Origin: Colias croceus
Lineage: Eukaryota > Arthropoda > Insecta > Lepidoptera > Pieridae
Reading direction: 5' to 3'
Length of the DNA: 64,000 nucleotides
Assembly (NCBI RefSeq): GCF_905220415.1
Contig: NC_059547.1
Location: 1,562,501-1,626,500 of the forward strand
This document shows, in pieces, positions 12,313-23,106 of this stretch. A program made the translations under genes and the position numbers. The notes under the pieces are model-generated. The model was not told where the DNA came from. It ran no database searches and was given only the letters and a program-made list of their open reading frames with translations. Every line of letters starts with the position of its first letter. The first letter of the stretch is position 1.

Positions 12313-12472
12313 TTTTTTTTTTTAGCGGGGAAATCTTGCATAGATACCCACGGCCTCCGGGGAAGAGGCCGTGGGTTATGTCGGATTCCTACCGACCAAA
12401 ACCCCACTGTGTTCCGTCAAGCCGCATCAGCGACAGGGCCACGGGTATGTGTAGAATTCATGCGTGACCATA
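12313..12472 (-). mobile_element. GC-rich short non-LTR element, copy 2, reversed, 13-bp target duplication
   Basis: AGTGACATAGCCT occurs at 12300-12312 and 12473-12485. The plus-strand left end is a T run (poly(A) tail of a minus-strand element), next to a hairpin-capable CCCACGGCCTC...GAGGCCGTGGG. Read on the minus strand, the order CGGAACACAGTGG, GTCGGTAGG, TCCGACATA, TATGCAAGATTTCCC matches copy 1 at 7303. It is inserted into the right part of a Helitron that resumes at 12486. Confidence 0.85.
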
Positions 12473-12485
12473 AGTGACATAGCCT

Positions 12486-12558
12486 ACTTTTTACAGAGGT
12501 GAAACATCCCCATGGGAATGTTTTAGCCCCGCGGGCGAAGGCATGGGCGGAAAGCTAG
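12486..12558 (+). mobile_element. Helitron 3' end, interrupted by the element at 12313
   Basis: CCCCGCGGGCGAAGGCATGGGCGG followed by AAAGCTAG and T is a mutated Helitron 3' hairpin with a CTAG terminus. The preceding AGTGACATAGCC block is split by the GC-rich retroelement and duplicated as its TSD. Confidence 0.65.
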
Positions 12559-12581
12559 TATTTTTACATTCTTATAGGTTA

Positions 12582-12782
12582 AGGCTCCGTGCAGACAGAG
12601 AGCGTTTTGCGTTCCGCGTTCTGCGTTCTGCGTTCCGCGTTCATTGTGATGCGAAGGATCTATAGCGCAGCGCCGTGGTCTGACTGCGTTCTGTGTGCGT
12701 CGGCGCTATAGATCCTTCGCATCACAATGAACGCAGAACGCAGAACGCGGTACGCAGAACGCTCTCTGTCTGCACGGAGCCT
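12582..12782. mobile_element. 201-bp fold-back MITE with GCGTTCYGC arrays
   Basis: Left arm 12582-12668 and right arm 12703-12782 are inverted copies starting AGGCTCCGTGCAGACAGAGA. They differ by one 7-bp unit and a few bases. Each arm contains a short tandem array of GCGTTCTGC/GCGTTCCGC. The 34-bp centre is not palindromic. There is no coding capacity. A duplicated target site is not evident at the ends, so the superfamily is undetermined. Confidence 0.75.
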
Positions 12783-14603
12783 CAGTGTTTAAGCTTCTAT
12801 TTGACACAGAAATAGTTAAACAATTCAAGTGTTATAATTGCATAGATTTTCTTTTTTCTTTTACACACAAAAAAGCTACGTAGTACGTACCTACATCTCT
12901 TCTTCTTCAGGTTATAGGAATTTAGCTCCAATATTTTGACCATGCAAAAAAAGCCTGGTGAAACAGTATAATTAAAATTGCTATTTGTCCAGATGTTTCA
13001 ATCATCGATGTAACCTTCGTTAAACCAGGATCGACGAGGACTGATAATTTTATTTACCTAACTTCCCGCACTCAAAGGGTATGTCGTTACTCGTATTTAC
13101 CCTAAAATATCGTATCTACCACCTCCAAGTTATTGGAAACTAAACCGTAACATAAAGATGTATGGTTCACTTCAGCTTGTAGAATAAAATTTATATTTTT
13201 GTAACAAAGTGGTGTCGTGTGTGGTTTGTGAAAAATTTCATTAAATTCGGATAAGATTGGCCCAGCGGGATTCGGTCCAATTTATTGAACTCCTATGCTA
13301 TCGGAGCATGATGATTTTATCTATCCAAGCTAAAGTGTTTGTACCGAATTGCAATTTATATTATATGTTTTTATTAGAAGGGACAGGAGAATAATATGAA
13401 CAATAATAGGAAAGTAATATTTACAGTTTTTCACAAATTTAACTGTATTGTTTCAGGATTCCCGTTTAATATCGGTTTTCCAAAATATAGAGAAGTTTTT
13501 AGCTTTTAGCACTATCTGTTTACTAAGCTATTCGTCGAATTCCGTGTTTTGCAACGATTTTAATGGAGAAATCTCATTTAGTTCTCACCTGGCTTTGTAA
13601 AAAAGCATAGCTTTTTTTTAAATAATAGCAGATGGAGCACATATTATACTTTATACTACACGTATAAGAACAGAAAATAATCTAAATTTTAATTCATATA
13701 CCATCATATTTTTCATACAGTATTTCATAATCGTAATTTAGTTGCTCTCAACAGTTAGTCAACAAATTGTGAAAAGTCGTTAGCAACATATTGGCATTTT
13801 CATACAAAAACAACTTTCAGGGATACTTCTGGGCGACTAACACAACACTACCCGTTCAGTACTTTTTCATGCTCACAAATAACAGTTTTTTAAACTAATC
13901 CCTTTTTAATTCTTGTGCTTCTAACAATTATTTTCAAATGTAGTACCTAATAATTGTATTCGTAATAATATTTTTTTTACGGAGAACTTCGATTGTCAGG
14001 TTGTTTTTTCACGTTGTTTTTCATCGTCGCATTAAAACGTTATTATAATAATTATTTTAGACAGATTAAATTATGTATAATTATAATAGTGAAGAATTTC
14101 CAAGTTTTAACTAAGGTATAGGATGTTTTTACATAGACGATTTTCCCATTTAAAACAAATAACCACCACCATTAAAATCCAATACCACAAAATAAACGAC
14201 ATTTACCAGACACAAATATGGCCAATATGAGCCCAAACGTTTCACAAATTAAAACACTCCAAGTAATCCGAACATTAGCATAATGTTAATAACATTTCAA
14301 AGTACTTTATGTACAGAGAACCGCACTCAGTTGGTCTCTCGGGTGGCGTCTAAGAAACTTTCAGAAGCCTTATCTTTTATATATTCTTGGGGGTTATAAA
14401 AAGGTAAAACATATTTCTTGTAAGCTCACGCAGTTTTGCCTCGAGGGATCTGATTTCAATTTTGTTAATGATCGATTATTTGGCAAGTTTGCGTGTTAGA
14501 ATTTTGTAAATATACACGTGTTTCATAAGACACATTGCATAGTATTATTCTGCTTATTTTAGCCTTTCAGACCTCCATACGAAATGTCTTGTTATATCCT
14601 AAT
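12783..14603. other. Non-coding stretch, 1.8 kb
   Basis: AT-rich; no ORF above 60 codons and no recognised repeat. Confidence 0.4.
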
Positions 14604-14830
14604 TCCTAATAATATTATTAATGCGAAAGTTTGTGAGGATGTGTGTCTGTGTGTGTTTGTTACTCTTTCACGAAAATACTACTGAACAGATTGCAATGAA
14701 ATTTTGTACACATATAGAGGGTAACTTGGATTAACACGTAGGATAGGTTATATCCCGGAAATCCCACGGGAACGGGAACTAAGCGGCCATTTCTTTTAAA
14801 ACGCGGGCGAAGCTGTGGACGGAAAGCTAG
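14604..14830 (+). mobile_element. Non-autonomous Helitron, Lep1-like
   Basis: It starts TCCTAATAATATTATTAATGCG. The GTTACTCTTTCAC, ACTGAACAGATT, TAGAGGGTAACTTGGATTAA and CCCACGGGAACGGGAACTA blocks follow in order, then the hairpin and CTAG before T. It is very similar in layout to copies at 27748, 36461 and 37790. Confidence 0.75.
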
Positions 14831-14922
14831 TGACTTAATACATAGAAATTACGAAAATAATGGAAGAAATAGCTTATGATATATTATGTAGTTAGATATA
14901 AGTTACATATTATGTAATATTG

Positions 14923-15093
14923 ACATGATTTTAAAAGAGCAACTATGGAGTTTCTTGCCGATTCTTCTCCATAGATACTGCTTTCCGAATCGGTGGTAAA
15001 TGTTAAAAATACCTACTTATGTAATGACGATTCGAAAGTGCTACTAAATAGTAGTCTAATTGAATAAATGAATGTTTGAGTTTGAGTTTGAGT
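14923..15093 (+). repeat. LINE 3' tail with TTTGAG repeats, copy 1
   Basis: TGTAATATTGACATGATTTT starts a block shared with 57136-57305 and, inverted, with 39078-39226; a decayed copy lies at 63305-63420. All end in tandem TTTGAG units rather than poly(A). This is typical of non-LTR elements whose 3' ends are simple repeats. ACTATGGAGTTTCTTGCC and ATAGATAC...CGAATCGGTGG are the conserved core. The copy is strongly 5'-truncated and has no ORF. Confidence 0.65.
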
Positions 15094-15596
15094 AAAGACA
15101 TCACTCCGCCACTTGTATTATAATAGCTTTTGTTCTATTTTTTTCCTTTTTATATTACTTATCTCTGTATGTATACATTGAACTACAAAATATAATATTA
15201 CTCTTTCAGTCAAATTACTCGTGACAGGATACCAGGTATTCCAATAGAAGCCCATGACACTCTCACACAAAGGGTTAATACGACCCATGGGAAAGGGGGA
15301 TTACATCAGCATAGTTAACTGGTCGCAATTTTCGTGGAAGTTCATGTAGAATTATAATGTCTAAATGACTGAGTTATGAGTGAGTAATGAATTTGCACCT
15401 CAATTTTTAATATGTTTTTAATAGCTTCACCTGTATGTTTGTACGTTACCGACATGTTTGTAGACTCGATTTTGACTCACCTTAAACAGAGAAAAACAAC
15501 GCTGAACGGTGACCAGAAAATAATTTATTTATTTACAATTTATTTATTTATTACAAATATATCTTACACTAGAATCGTGAAACCGATGAGACCGGG
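15094..15596. other. Non-coding stretch
   Basis: AT-rich; nothing recognised. The 97-codon frame starting at 15412 runs into the adjacent Helitron and is not a gene. Confidence 0.4.
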
Positions 15597-15797
15597 GGGG
15601 GTACAGCCGCGGTTTCACCCGCATTGCTCCGCTCCTGTTGGTCTTTGGGAGATTATATATAGCCTACCATTACTAGGTACCTTCCTCGATAAATGGGCTA
15701 TCTAACACCGAAATATTTTTTTCAAATCGGACCATTAGTTCCCGATATTAGCGCGTTCAAACAAACAAACTCTTCAGCTTTATAATATTAGTATAGA
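15597..15797 (-). mobile_element. Non-autonomous Helitron (GCTGAAGAG subfamily), reversed
   Basis: Minus-strand reading begins TCTATACTAATATTATAAAG after A and passes through GCTGAAGAGTTTGTTTG and CCATTTATCGAGGAAGG. It ends with GGGTGAAACCGCGGC; the terminal CTAG is not preserved. Confidence 0.7.
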
Positions 15798-16130
15798 TAG
15801 GAGAAGAGAAGAACTTTAATATCACAATACAGAAACATCACAGTCACAATCCAATACATCTCGCTATAACCATACATTAACCAGCCCGCCGCACTACATA
15901 ATTGAAGATACATTAAAATTTAATTATCAGCTATGAATTGTATGACAAAGTAAGTAATGTGATTAATGAGAACATTGTAGCTTGTAATCGAGTAAACGAG
16001 TACGCTGCTGCTAGTAAATTGCGGATTTTGTGTCGCTTAATTAAACCGCCAAATGTATGTTGGGTGTTGCCATGTGATTTTTTATGTAATAGTGTTGCAA
16101 TGACATTAACGATTAATTCGAGTTTTTTTT
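15798..16130. other. Non-coding stretch
   Basis: AT-rich; no recognised feature. The 101-codon frame at 15938-16243 ends inside repeat B and has no domain. Confidence 0.35.
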
Positions 16131-16290
16131 TAAGCTATTGCATAGCTTCTATCGCGGGCCTTGAGCGCGGGGACCGAATCCAGAAATTCCGTAACAAAAA
16201 ACCTCACGCTCCCCACTCCGACGGGCACGGAGGTGTGGCTTGAAGGCATGCAATAGCTTTACCGCGGCAGTCCCTGAGTGCAACACGTCT
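16131..16290 (-). repeat. Unclassified interspersed repeat B, copy 2, reversed
   Basis: This is the inverse of 11143-11309, about 5 kb away, with a few substitutions and a small indel near the ATGC block. AAGCTATTGCAT lies at 16132-16143 and ATGCAATAGCTT at 16248-16259. Confidence 0.6.
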
Positions 16291-18716
16291 TTATTACAGT
16301 TGCAGTAAGCTACGACGCCAGAGTTAAGAGACACTTTTAAAGTTATGACTGAATTAATATTTTGACATAGTTAATGCCTCTGGTACTCTTTGTAATATCA
16401 CATTTTTGTAAGTTAATAAAAATTAACTAAAGCAGTATTACCCTATACTTAATTACCAAAAATAAATTTCTAAATATAATATCTTAGTCATCTAGGTCTA
16501 TCATTACAGAAATTTGTAAGTGCCCACTTAAAAATACAGCCCGTCTCTTAGGACAAGTTTTATATTCTAGGTTTCTCGAAACTGATTTAGATATAACAGA
16601 ATATCTGGATAGTTTATTAATTAGGAAAATAAACAAATTGAAGTTAACTTTATTCATAGACCAAACATTCTGTTTCCTTAAAACACCTATTTCCTCATCA
16701 AACGAAACAAGCATACTAAGGGAAAGTTCGTCATGTTCACCGTAATAACGTTGAGAGTATCCACTTGAAATTTTAAAATAAACAGCATCCTAACATCTTG
16801 GGCATATTAATATTTATGCCGCAGTACAGGACTTGGGTGCTCGGGTATTCCTAAAACTGTACCAGAACTGAATAATTAATTTATCACACCCAAGGCCGAA
16901 GCTTGTGGCATGTCAAGTTTGTAAGGCACTTCGAAACGTGGATTTGAGTTGCGAGGAGCCCCGATGGTTGAGGCTCTGAAAGGTTTAAAGGTATTCTATA
17001 TGTTCAGGTCAGGCAGGTCAGTATTTCTAATCGTATTGTAAATATGTGGTACTTGGTTTTAATTTACGTTTATTTTTAAATGCTCTGTTGTCACAGAATT
17101 TTACAAATTCCGTTAATAAGCAAACCTGAGCTGCTGATTTTGTCAAGTTTAATGTAGTAGAGATAGACTATGTAGCTGAATTGGGCTACTGATGTTAAGC
17201 TTACAGTTTGAGGGATATTATTTAGTGTAGAAAAAGAAAAAAATTAAATTAATAATACAAGTATCACCGCCGTATTTTAATCGAAATTCGACCGTTTCAA
17301 TCACATGATTCTCATCTACATATATGTACAATGCACGTATCCCAATCTATCAATACATTGCAATATTATGTGGAGAGAGGCTCATTATTTTATATTCTGT
17401 AAGTTTATTTAAATTAGGAACACCTTTCCCATAACATCGGTTCTTTCATTACACTTTAAATCACACTGATGAGCTTCAAAAGCTTTACGATCTCAGTTCG
17501 CAGCGACCCTGACCGGTCTTAATTGATAACTTATGCGGGTTGCCCCCTCGTTCCTTTTTAATGGTCGCCTCATAGCGGGTCACAAAATGCTCAAATCAGC
17601 CATAACAGGGATTGTGTATTTGATTTAACACGGCTCTTTGATCTGCGATTTGATATTTACGTTTCTAGCAAGATTTTTGGTGGATGAATGTTACAAGCGT
17701 TGTTCAATAATTATAGATTACAAGAATTTATGATCTAGTAGTAATTTCTCGTTACATAATTAACATTTCTACTACAGAATAGCTATCCTGCATTTTACAC
17801 TATGAGAAAGACGCTACATCTAAGCTACTAGTCAGCTAATAGGTATATTACTTTATCGCCGATTCCTTTGCTTTTTATATACTTTTTGTTCCAAAATTAG
17901 TTCTTCTATTTCTTCTTCTTTGTCTGTGACATTTTCCGATCCAAAGAGAACTGTAATATTTCCAAGTTATTCATTTATATCATACCTCGCAATCCTAGCA
18001 GGGACGACATTTACCAAATAATTCCTGTTAATATTTGTTTAAGTACATGGCCTCAAGCACCACCTCCCCATTCCGTCTCTGGACCTCGCTGGCGTTTGCT
18101 TAATTCGCGATTCGTAATTAAATTTGCCGCGGATACCAGTTCAGTACTTGTTTGTAATTATTGCGTAGTTTGTCTTTGATGTGTACATTGTACACTGGCT
18201 ACAAACTTGGGATTTATTTGTGTGGCCGTTGAATTGATTGATATTCTGTTTAACATTATTTGGTTATGATAATGTGGTTTGTGGTTCCTAATAATATGTT
18301 TATAAGGGAAAAGTAAGGAAAGTGGGCAAAATGTCCAAAAAGGTGGGATGAAATGTATGATTTATAGGATATTGCAGGAGGTATGAACTAACGTAGAACA
18401 CTTTGATAGAAACGTGGAGGCGTATAGAGGAGGCTTTTGTCGGAAGACAGGTAAGATAAACAGAAAAAAATGCAATTATTACAAAATTTTTAAGACATAA
18501 TAAATTTCAATTGTGGTTTGTTATTTTATTTGCAATAAAAGCTTTCATTCATTCATTCATGACGCGAAGTTTTGATGAACAATCGGTTCCAAATTATATT
18601 ATTGCCTTCGGATTCTCACTGCATTTCTTGCACGTATTTTAGCAAAGCCGTGCTGCATCGAAAAATATACATTGTGTAGGTACGAAACAACGATATACTC
18701 TGTATGTATTATCAAG
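16291..18716. other. Non-coding stretch, 2.4 kb
   Basis: AT-rich. The block 17461-17640 has higher GC but no open frame. An (ATTC)n tail follows AATAAAAGC near 18536-18560 and may be a LINE end. Nothing else is recognised. Confidence 0.35.
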
Positions 18717-18721
18717 CTAGG

Positions 18722-18896
18722 TGTTGAAAATATATCTCAATAATCTAAATTTTGATACTGGTAGTACCGTCTGTTGGCATCAATACTTACTAGAGTTCAT
18801 TGATATGTTTAGTCTGTAGTTATTAGTCTGTGGTCTATAGTTATCTGTGCAATAAATTCAGTTCCTTGTTGAAGCTAAAAACGTTGTTTCATTATA
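18722..18896 (+). repeat. copia 5' LTR
   Basis: 175 bp, starts TGTTGAAAAT and ends CATTATA, so the usual terminal CA is replaced by TA. It carries an AATAAA signal at 18851. It is base-for-base identical to 22927-23101 as read here. Confidence 0.95.
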
Positions 18897-18911
18897 GGTT
18901 ATGTGCCCCAG
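18897..18911 (+). other. Primer binding site, initiator tRNA-Met internal-fragment type
   Basis: GGTTATGTGCCCCAG abuts the 5' LTR. It is nearly complementary to the anticodon stem-loop of initiator tRNA-Met (CTGGGCCCATAACC), not to a tRNA 3' end. Drosophila copia is known to prime from such a half-tRNA; the same is inferred here. One substitution and one extra base separate it from a perfect match. Confidence 0.65.
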
Positions 18912-18935
18912 ACGCTTCAGTGTAAAAAATTAAAA

Positions 18936-20207
18936 ATGAGTTCGAACTATCTTATTAGTGTGCCTAAGTTAAAAGGGCGTGAGAACTATAGTGAGTGGGC
19001 TTTCGCGGCGGAGAATTTTCTGGTTTTAGAAGGCATGTCGAAGTGTATCAAGTCGGAGACAGAGGCAGAAACCGTTGAAGCCGCAGATGACGCGAAGACC
19101 CGTGCGAAGCTGATTTTATCAATAGATTCGTCGTTGTATGTTCATATAAAAAACATACAGTCTACTCGCGAGCTATGGGAGAAGTTGAAGAACATGTTCG
19201 ATGACTCTGGATTTACAAGGAGAATCAGTTTGCTACGAAATTTGATTTCCATTCGTCTAGAAAATTGTGATTCTATGACTGCTTATGTGACGCAAATCAT
19301 AGAAACGAGTCAAAAATTATGTGGAACGGGTTTTAACATCAATGACGAATGGATAGCATCGCTTTTGTTAGCTGGACTAACTGAAAAATATTCGCCCATG
19401 ATAATGGCCATTGAGCATTGTGGAATTCCATTGACGGCGGACGCCATTAAAACAAAATTGTTGGACATGGAAGAGAGTAGTGGCGACCCTAGCGCCACCA
19501 GTGGTGCGTTTGCGAGTTTTAATAAGAAAAAACGGAACAGTAACAACACTACCAGAGACAATGGACAAACGTCAAAGTCGAAAGTGATACGATGCTATCG
19601 ATGCAAACAAATAGGACATTACCGCAATCAATGCACATTATCGGATAAAAATTCGTCGGATTCACAGAATAAAACATCAAAACAAAGTAATGCTTTTAGT
19701 GCTGTGTTCCTGAATGGCGATTTTTGCAAGAGTGATTGGTATATTGACTCTGGGGCAAGTGTTCATCTTACTGCCAACAAAGATTGGATGAAGAACGTAT
19801 CTTATGGACACGATATCAAGGAGATTGTTGTTGCAAATAAAGAAAAAGTATCTGTGGTATGTACCGGTGACGTGCAGATTTCGACACAGACTGCTGATTG
19901 CCAATATGATATAAATGTTGAAGGCGTGTTGTTTGTGCCGAGTTTGACTACAAATCTGTTATCTGTAAGTCAATTGATCGCTAAAGGCAACAAAGTCTCG
20001 TTCACAAATGACTGTTGCAATATCTTCAATCGAGCTGGTGAATTGGTGGGTACAGCTGTATTGATCAATGGTGTATACAAATTGAAAATGCCTGAAAATT
20101 GGTCTAGAGCTGCAGCGATGGTGTCAGGTGAAGTGTGGCACCGCCGACTTGGTCATGTCAACAGTAACTACTTGAATAAAATGCAGAACGCAGTGGAAGG
20201 CACTTGA
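18936..20207 (+). pseudogene. copia gag-protease-integrase N-terminal part, ends at a frameshift
   Basis: The frame opens at 18903, but the ATG there overlaps the primer site. The ATG at 18936 (AAAAATGAGT context, protein start MSSNYLISVPKLKG) is the more likely start. The N-terminal 200 residues are copia-type gag. A CCHC zinc knuckle (CYRCKQIGHYRNQC) lies near residues 220-233 and binds nucleic acid. The retroviral-type aspartic protease motif DSGAS follows near residue 270, and the integrase zinc-binding start WHRRLGH near residue 401. The frame stops at 20205-20207 inside the integrase HHCC domain. The remaining cysteines (SCVVCCEGK) are found one frame over, so a single extra base near 20205 breaks the ORF. 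A programmed shift is unlikely at this position. Confidence 0.9.
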
Positions 20208-22278
20208 CAGTAAGACAGACATATCAAAGTTGTCCTGTGTAGTCTGTTGCGAGGGTAAACAAAGCCGTTTACCGTTTCCACAGAATGGTCACAGAAGCTC
20301 AGAGCTGTTGCATGTAGTGCATACCGATCTGTGTGGCCCGATGGAGAATAAATCTTTAGGAGGTTCTAAATATTTTATGATATTTGTCGATGATTTCAGT
20401 CGAATGACTTACATTTATTTTTTGAAAACTAAGTGTGAAGCTCTTAAGTATTTTCAAGAGTATAAGATGGAAGTTGAAAATCAGTTAAACTGCAAAATCA
20501 AAATTTTACGCAGCGATAATGGGAAGGAGTTCTGTAATAAAGAATTTGATGAATTTTTAAGTAAAAATGGAATAATTCATCAGAAAAGTAATCCATACAC
20601 ACCTGAACAGAATGGGTTAGCAGAGCGGTTCAACAGATCCATCATAGAGAAAGCAAAGTGTCTCTTATTTGATGCAGGATTGGACAAGAAGTTTTGGGCG
20701 GAGGCGACCCATACGGCTGTATATTTACAGAATAGAATTGCAGCGTCTGCTCTGAATGGAAAAACTCCGTTTGAGTTGTGGATGGGTGAAAAACCAGATA
20801 TCAGTAACCTGCGTGTTTTTGGGAGTACAGTTATGGTACATATACCAAAGGGGAAGCGACTTAAATGGGACAAAAAGTCTGAAAAATGTATAATGATTGG
20901 TTATCCTAGAGACGTAAAAGGATACAGGATTTATAATCCAATAACTAAAGTAATCACCACCAGTCGAGATGTGATTGTAATAGAAAATACTGTACCTGCA
21001 CAAAGTGAAGAAATGACGCAGTGTGCTAGCTCTGTAGAGAAGGCAGAAGAGGAGGTGAGCATAGTTCCAGTAGGGGACGTTGGAAGTGTCATGACAGACT
21101 CACTTGAAGTAACGGACAGTTCTAACAGCTATAACAGTGATGAATCTTACTTACCTTGCGAAGAAGAAGAAACTAGATCTACTCTGGAGAATACTACTTA
21201 TACTTCAGACAGTGACAGTACTGATACGTTGGTTGATGATAATGTCAGCTACGTGAATATGGAACGTGGCACAAGGCCTAGGAAGCAGCCAGATAGATAT
21301 GGATACGCTAGTATTTATGCAGGAAATGATAAAATGGACACAGATGAACTTACCTTAGAAGAAGCATTAAGTGGACCTGAAAGAGAAATGTGGTTAGATG
21401 CTGTGAAGGAAGAGTTACAGTGTTTCAGTGATAATAGTGCGTGGGAGGCTGTCGAAGCTCCTAAAAATGGTACTATTGTAGAGTGTAAGTGGGTGTTACG
21501 CAAGAAGTATGACAGTGAAAACAATGTACGCTATCGTGCTCGTTTAGTGGCTAAAGGTTTCACGCAGAAACATGGTGTGGACTATACAGAGACATTTTCA
21601 CCAGTCGTGAGACATACTACTTTAAGGTTATTGTTTGCATTGTCTGTTCAGTTAGATCTTGATGTAACTCACCTAGATGTTAAGACTGCTTTTTTGAATG
21701 GTGACTTGGAAGAAACTATTTTTATGAGAAAACCAGAATGTTATGATTTTATGTATAGTGATAATAAAGTTTTGAAGCTTAAAAAGGCTATATACGGATT
21801 AAAACAGGCTTCGAGAGCCTGGAATAAAAAGGTGGATTCTTGTTTGGTCAGTAATGGTTATAAACAATCAAAAATTGAGCCATGTATGTATATAAAAAAC
21901 GTAAACAAGCTAAAAACTATTGTAACGGTTTATGTAGATGATTTTTTAATTTTTTCAAATGATAAAAAGGAAACTGAGAATTTAAAACAAGTATTATCAA
22001 ATCAGTTTAGTATTAAAGACTTAGGTCAGGTCAAGCAATGTCTAGGAGTTGACATTAAATTTGATAAGAAAGAGGGTTCTGTAACTTTATGTCAAAAAAC
22101 TTACATTGAGCAGCTTTTGAACAAGTTTCAATTATCTGACTGTAAACCTGTCAGTACTCCAATGGAGACAAAATTAAATTTGAATAAAAATGAGAATGTT
22201 AATAAACAAGTGCCATATCAACAGCTTATAGGTAGCCTGATGTATCTCTCAGTGTTAACTAGACCAGATATAACTTAA
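20206..22278 (+). pseudogene. copia integrase and reverse transcriptase part, ends at a premature stop
   Basis: This continues the polyprotein in the shifted frame, with no ATG of its own. The integrase catalytic acidic residues are visible: HTDLCGP near 20326, LRSDNGKEF near 20515 and NGLAERFNRS near 20625. They insert the cDNA into the genome. An acidic, serine-rich linker follows. The reverse transcriptase starts near CKWVLRKKYD (21484), and its catalytic YVDD lies at about 21931-21942. Translation ends at TAA 22276-22278 directly after RPDIT, where copia proteins normally continue into the AVNYLSQ block. That block is present in frame downstream, so this is a point nonsense mutation. Confidence 0.9.
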
Positions 22279-22875
22279 GCTGTTAATTACTTGAGCCAAT
22301 TTAATAACTGTCATTCCACTGAACATTGGCATTATGCAAAAAGGGTTTTAAAATATCTAAAAAGGACTAAATATTATGGTATAAAATATTGTAAACAGGG
22401 TAACAATGAAATTACAGGGTATGTGGATGCTGATTGGGCCAGCAATTCAATAGATAGACGTTCATATACAGGGTTTTGTTTTTTATTATCTAATGGTATA
22501 ATTTCTTGGGAATGTAAAAAACAAACAACAGTGGCTCTGTCAAGCACAGAAGCTGAATATATGGGGATGGCAGAAGCATGCAAGGAGGCACTGTATTTGA
22601 GAAGTTTACAGTTTGAAATAACAAATACTATGTATAGTTTCAAAGTATATAATGACAATCAAAGTGCTCTGAAACTATCTACAAATCCAGTGTTTCATAA
22701 AAAAACCAAGCACATAGATGTAAAATATCATTTTTGTAGAGAATGTGTATCCAATAAGATTATCAAATTATTGTATTTGTCTACATCAGAAATGCCTGCC
22801 GATTTACTAACGAAGAGTCTGTGTGCGGACAAACATTATAAGTTTATGCGTTTGTTGGGTATATTGAATGTTTAA
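22279..22875 (+). pseudogene. copia RNase H domain, downstream of the stop
   Basis: It is in frame with the reverse transcriptase part but separated from it by the TAA at 22276. It contains the RNase H acidic motifs DADWAS (about 22425) and SSTEAEYMG (about 22540) and ends TAA at 22873-22875. RNase H removes the RNA template during reverse transcription. Without read-through of the stop it would not be made, because no suitable upstream ATG exists. Confidence 0.9.
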
Positions 22876-22915
22876 GTTTTCCTTGGTCTCATTAAATTTT
22901 TGTGTGATTATTGCG

Positions 22916-22926
22916 ATAAGTAGGGG
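22916..22926 (+). other. copia polypurine tract
   Basis: ATAAGTAGGGG directly precedes the 3' LTR. Its purine-rich end is the expected plus-strand primer site. Confidence 0.7.
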
Positions 22927-23101
22927 TGTTGAAAATATATCTCAATAATCTAAATTTTGATACTGGTAGTACCGTCTGTTGGCATCAATACTTACTAGAG
23001 TTCATTGATATGTTTAGTCTGTAGTTATTAGTCTGTGGTCTATAGTTATCTGTGCAATAAATTCAGTTCCTTGTTGAAGCTAAAAACGTTGTTTCATTAT
23101 A
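22927..23101 (+). repeat. copia 3' LTR
   Basis: Identical to 18722-18896 over 175 bp and followed by the target duplication CTAGG at 23102-23106. Confidence 0.95.
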
Positions 23102-23106
23102 CTAGG

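Larger units (their letters stand above)
18722..23101 (+). mobile_element. Ty1/copia LTR retrotransposon, full length, broken ORF
   Basis: The 4,380-bp unit is bounded by identical 175-bp LTRs and the 5-bp duplication CTAGG (18717-18721 and 23102-23106). The order is LTR, primer site, gag, zinc knuckle, protease, integrase, reverse transcriptase, RNase H, purine tract, LTR; integrase before reverse transcriptase is diagnostic of copia. Identical LTRs mean very recent insertion. Even so, the single ORF carries a one-base frameshift near 20205 and an in-frame stop at 22276. The copy therefore cannot make a complete polyprotein, unless these are sequencing errors. Confidence 0.95.

Noticed and set aside
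20205..20210. Programmed +1 frameshift between copia gag and pol
   Set aside because: The break is inside the integrase zinc domain, not at a gag/pol border, and copia elements normally use one ORF; mutation or sequencing error is simpler.
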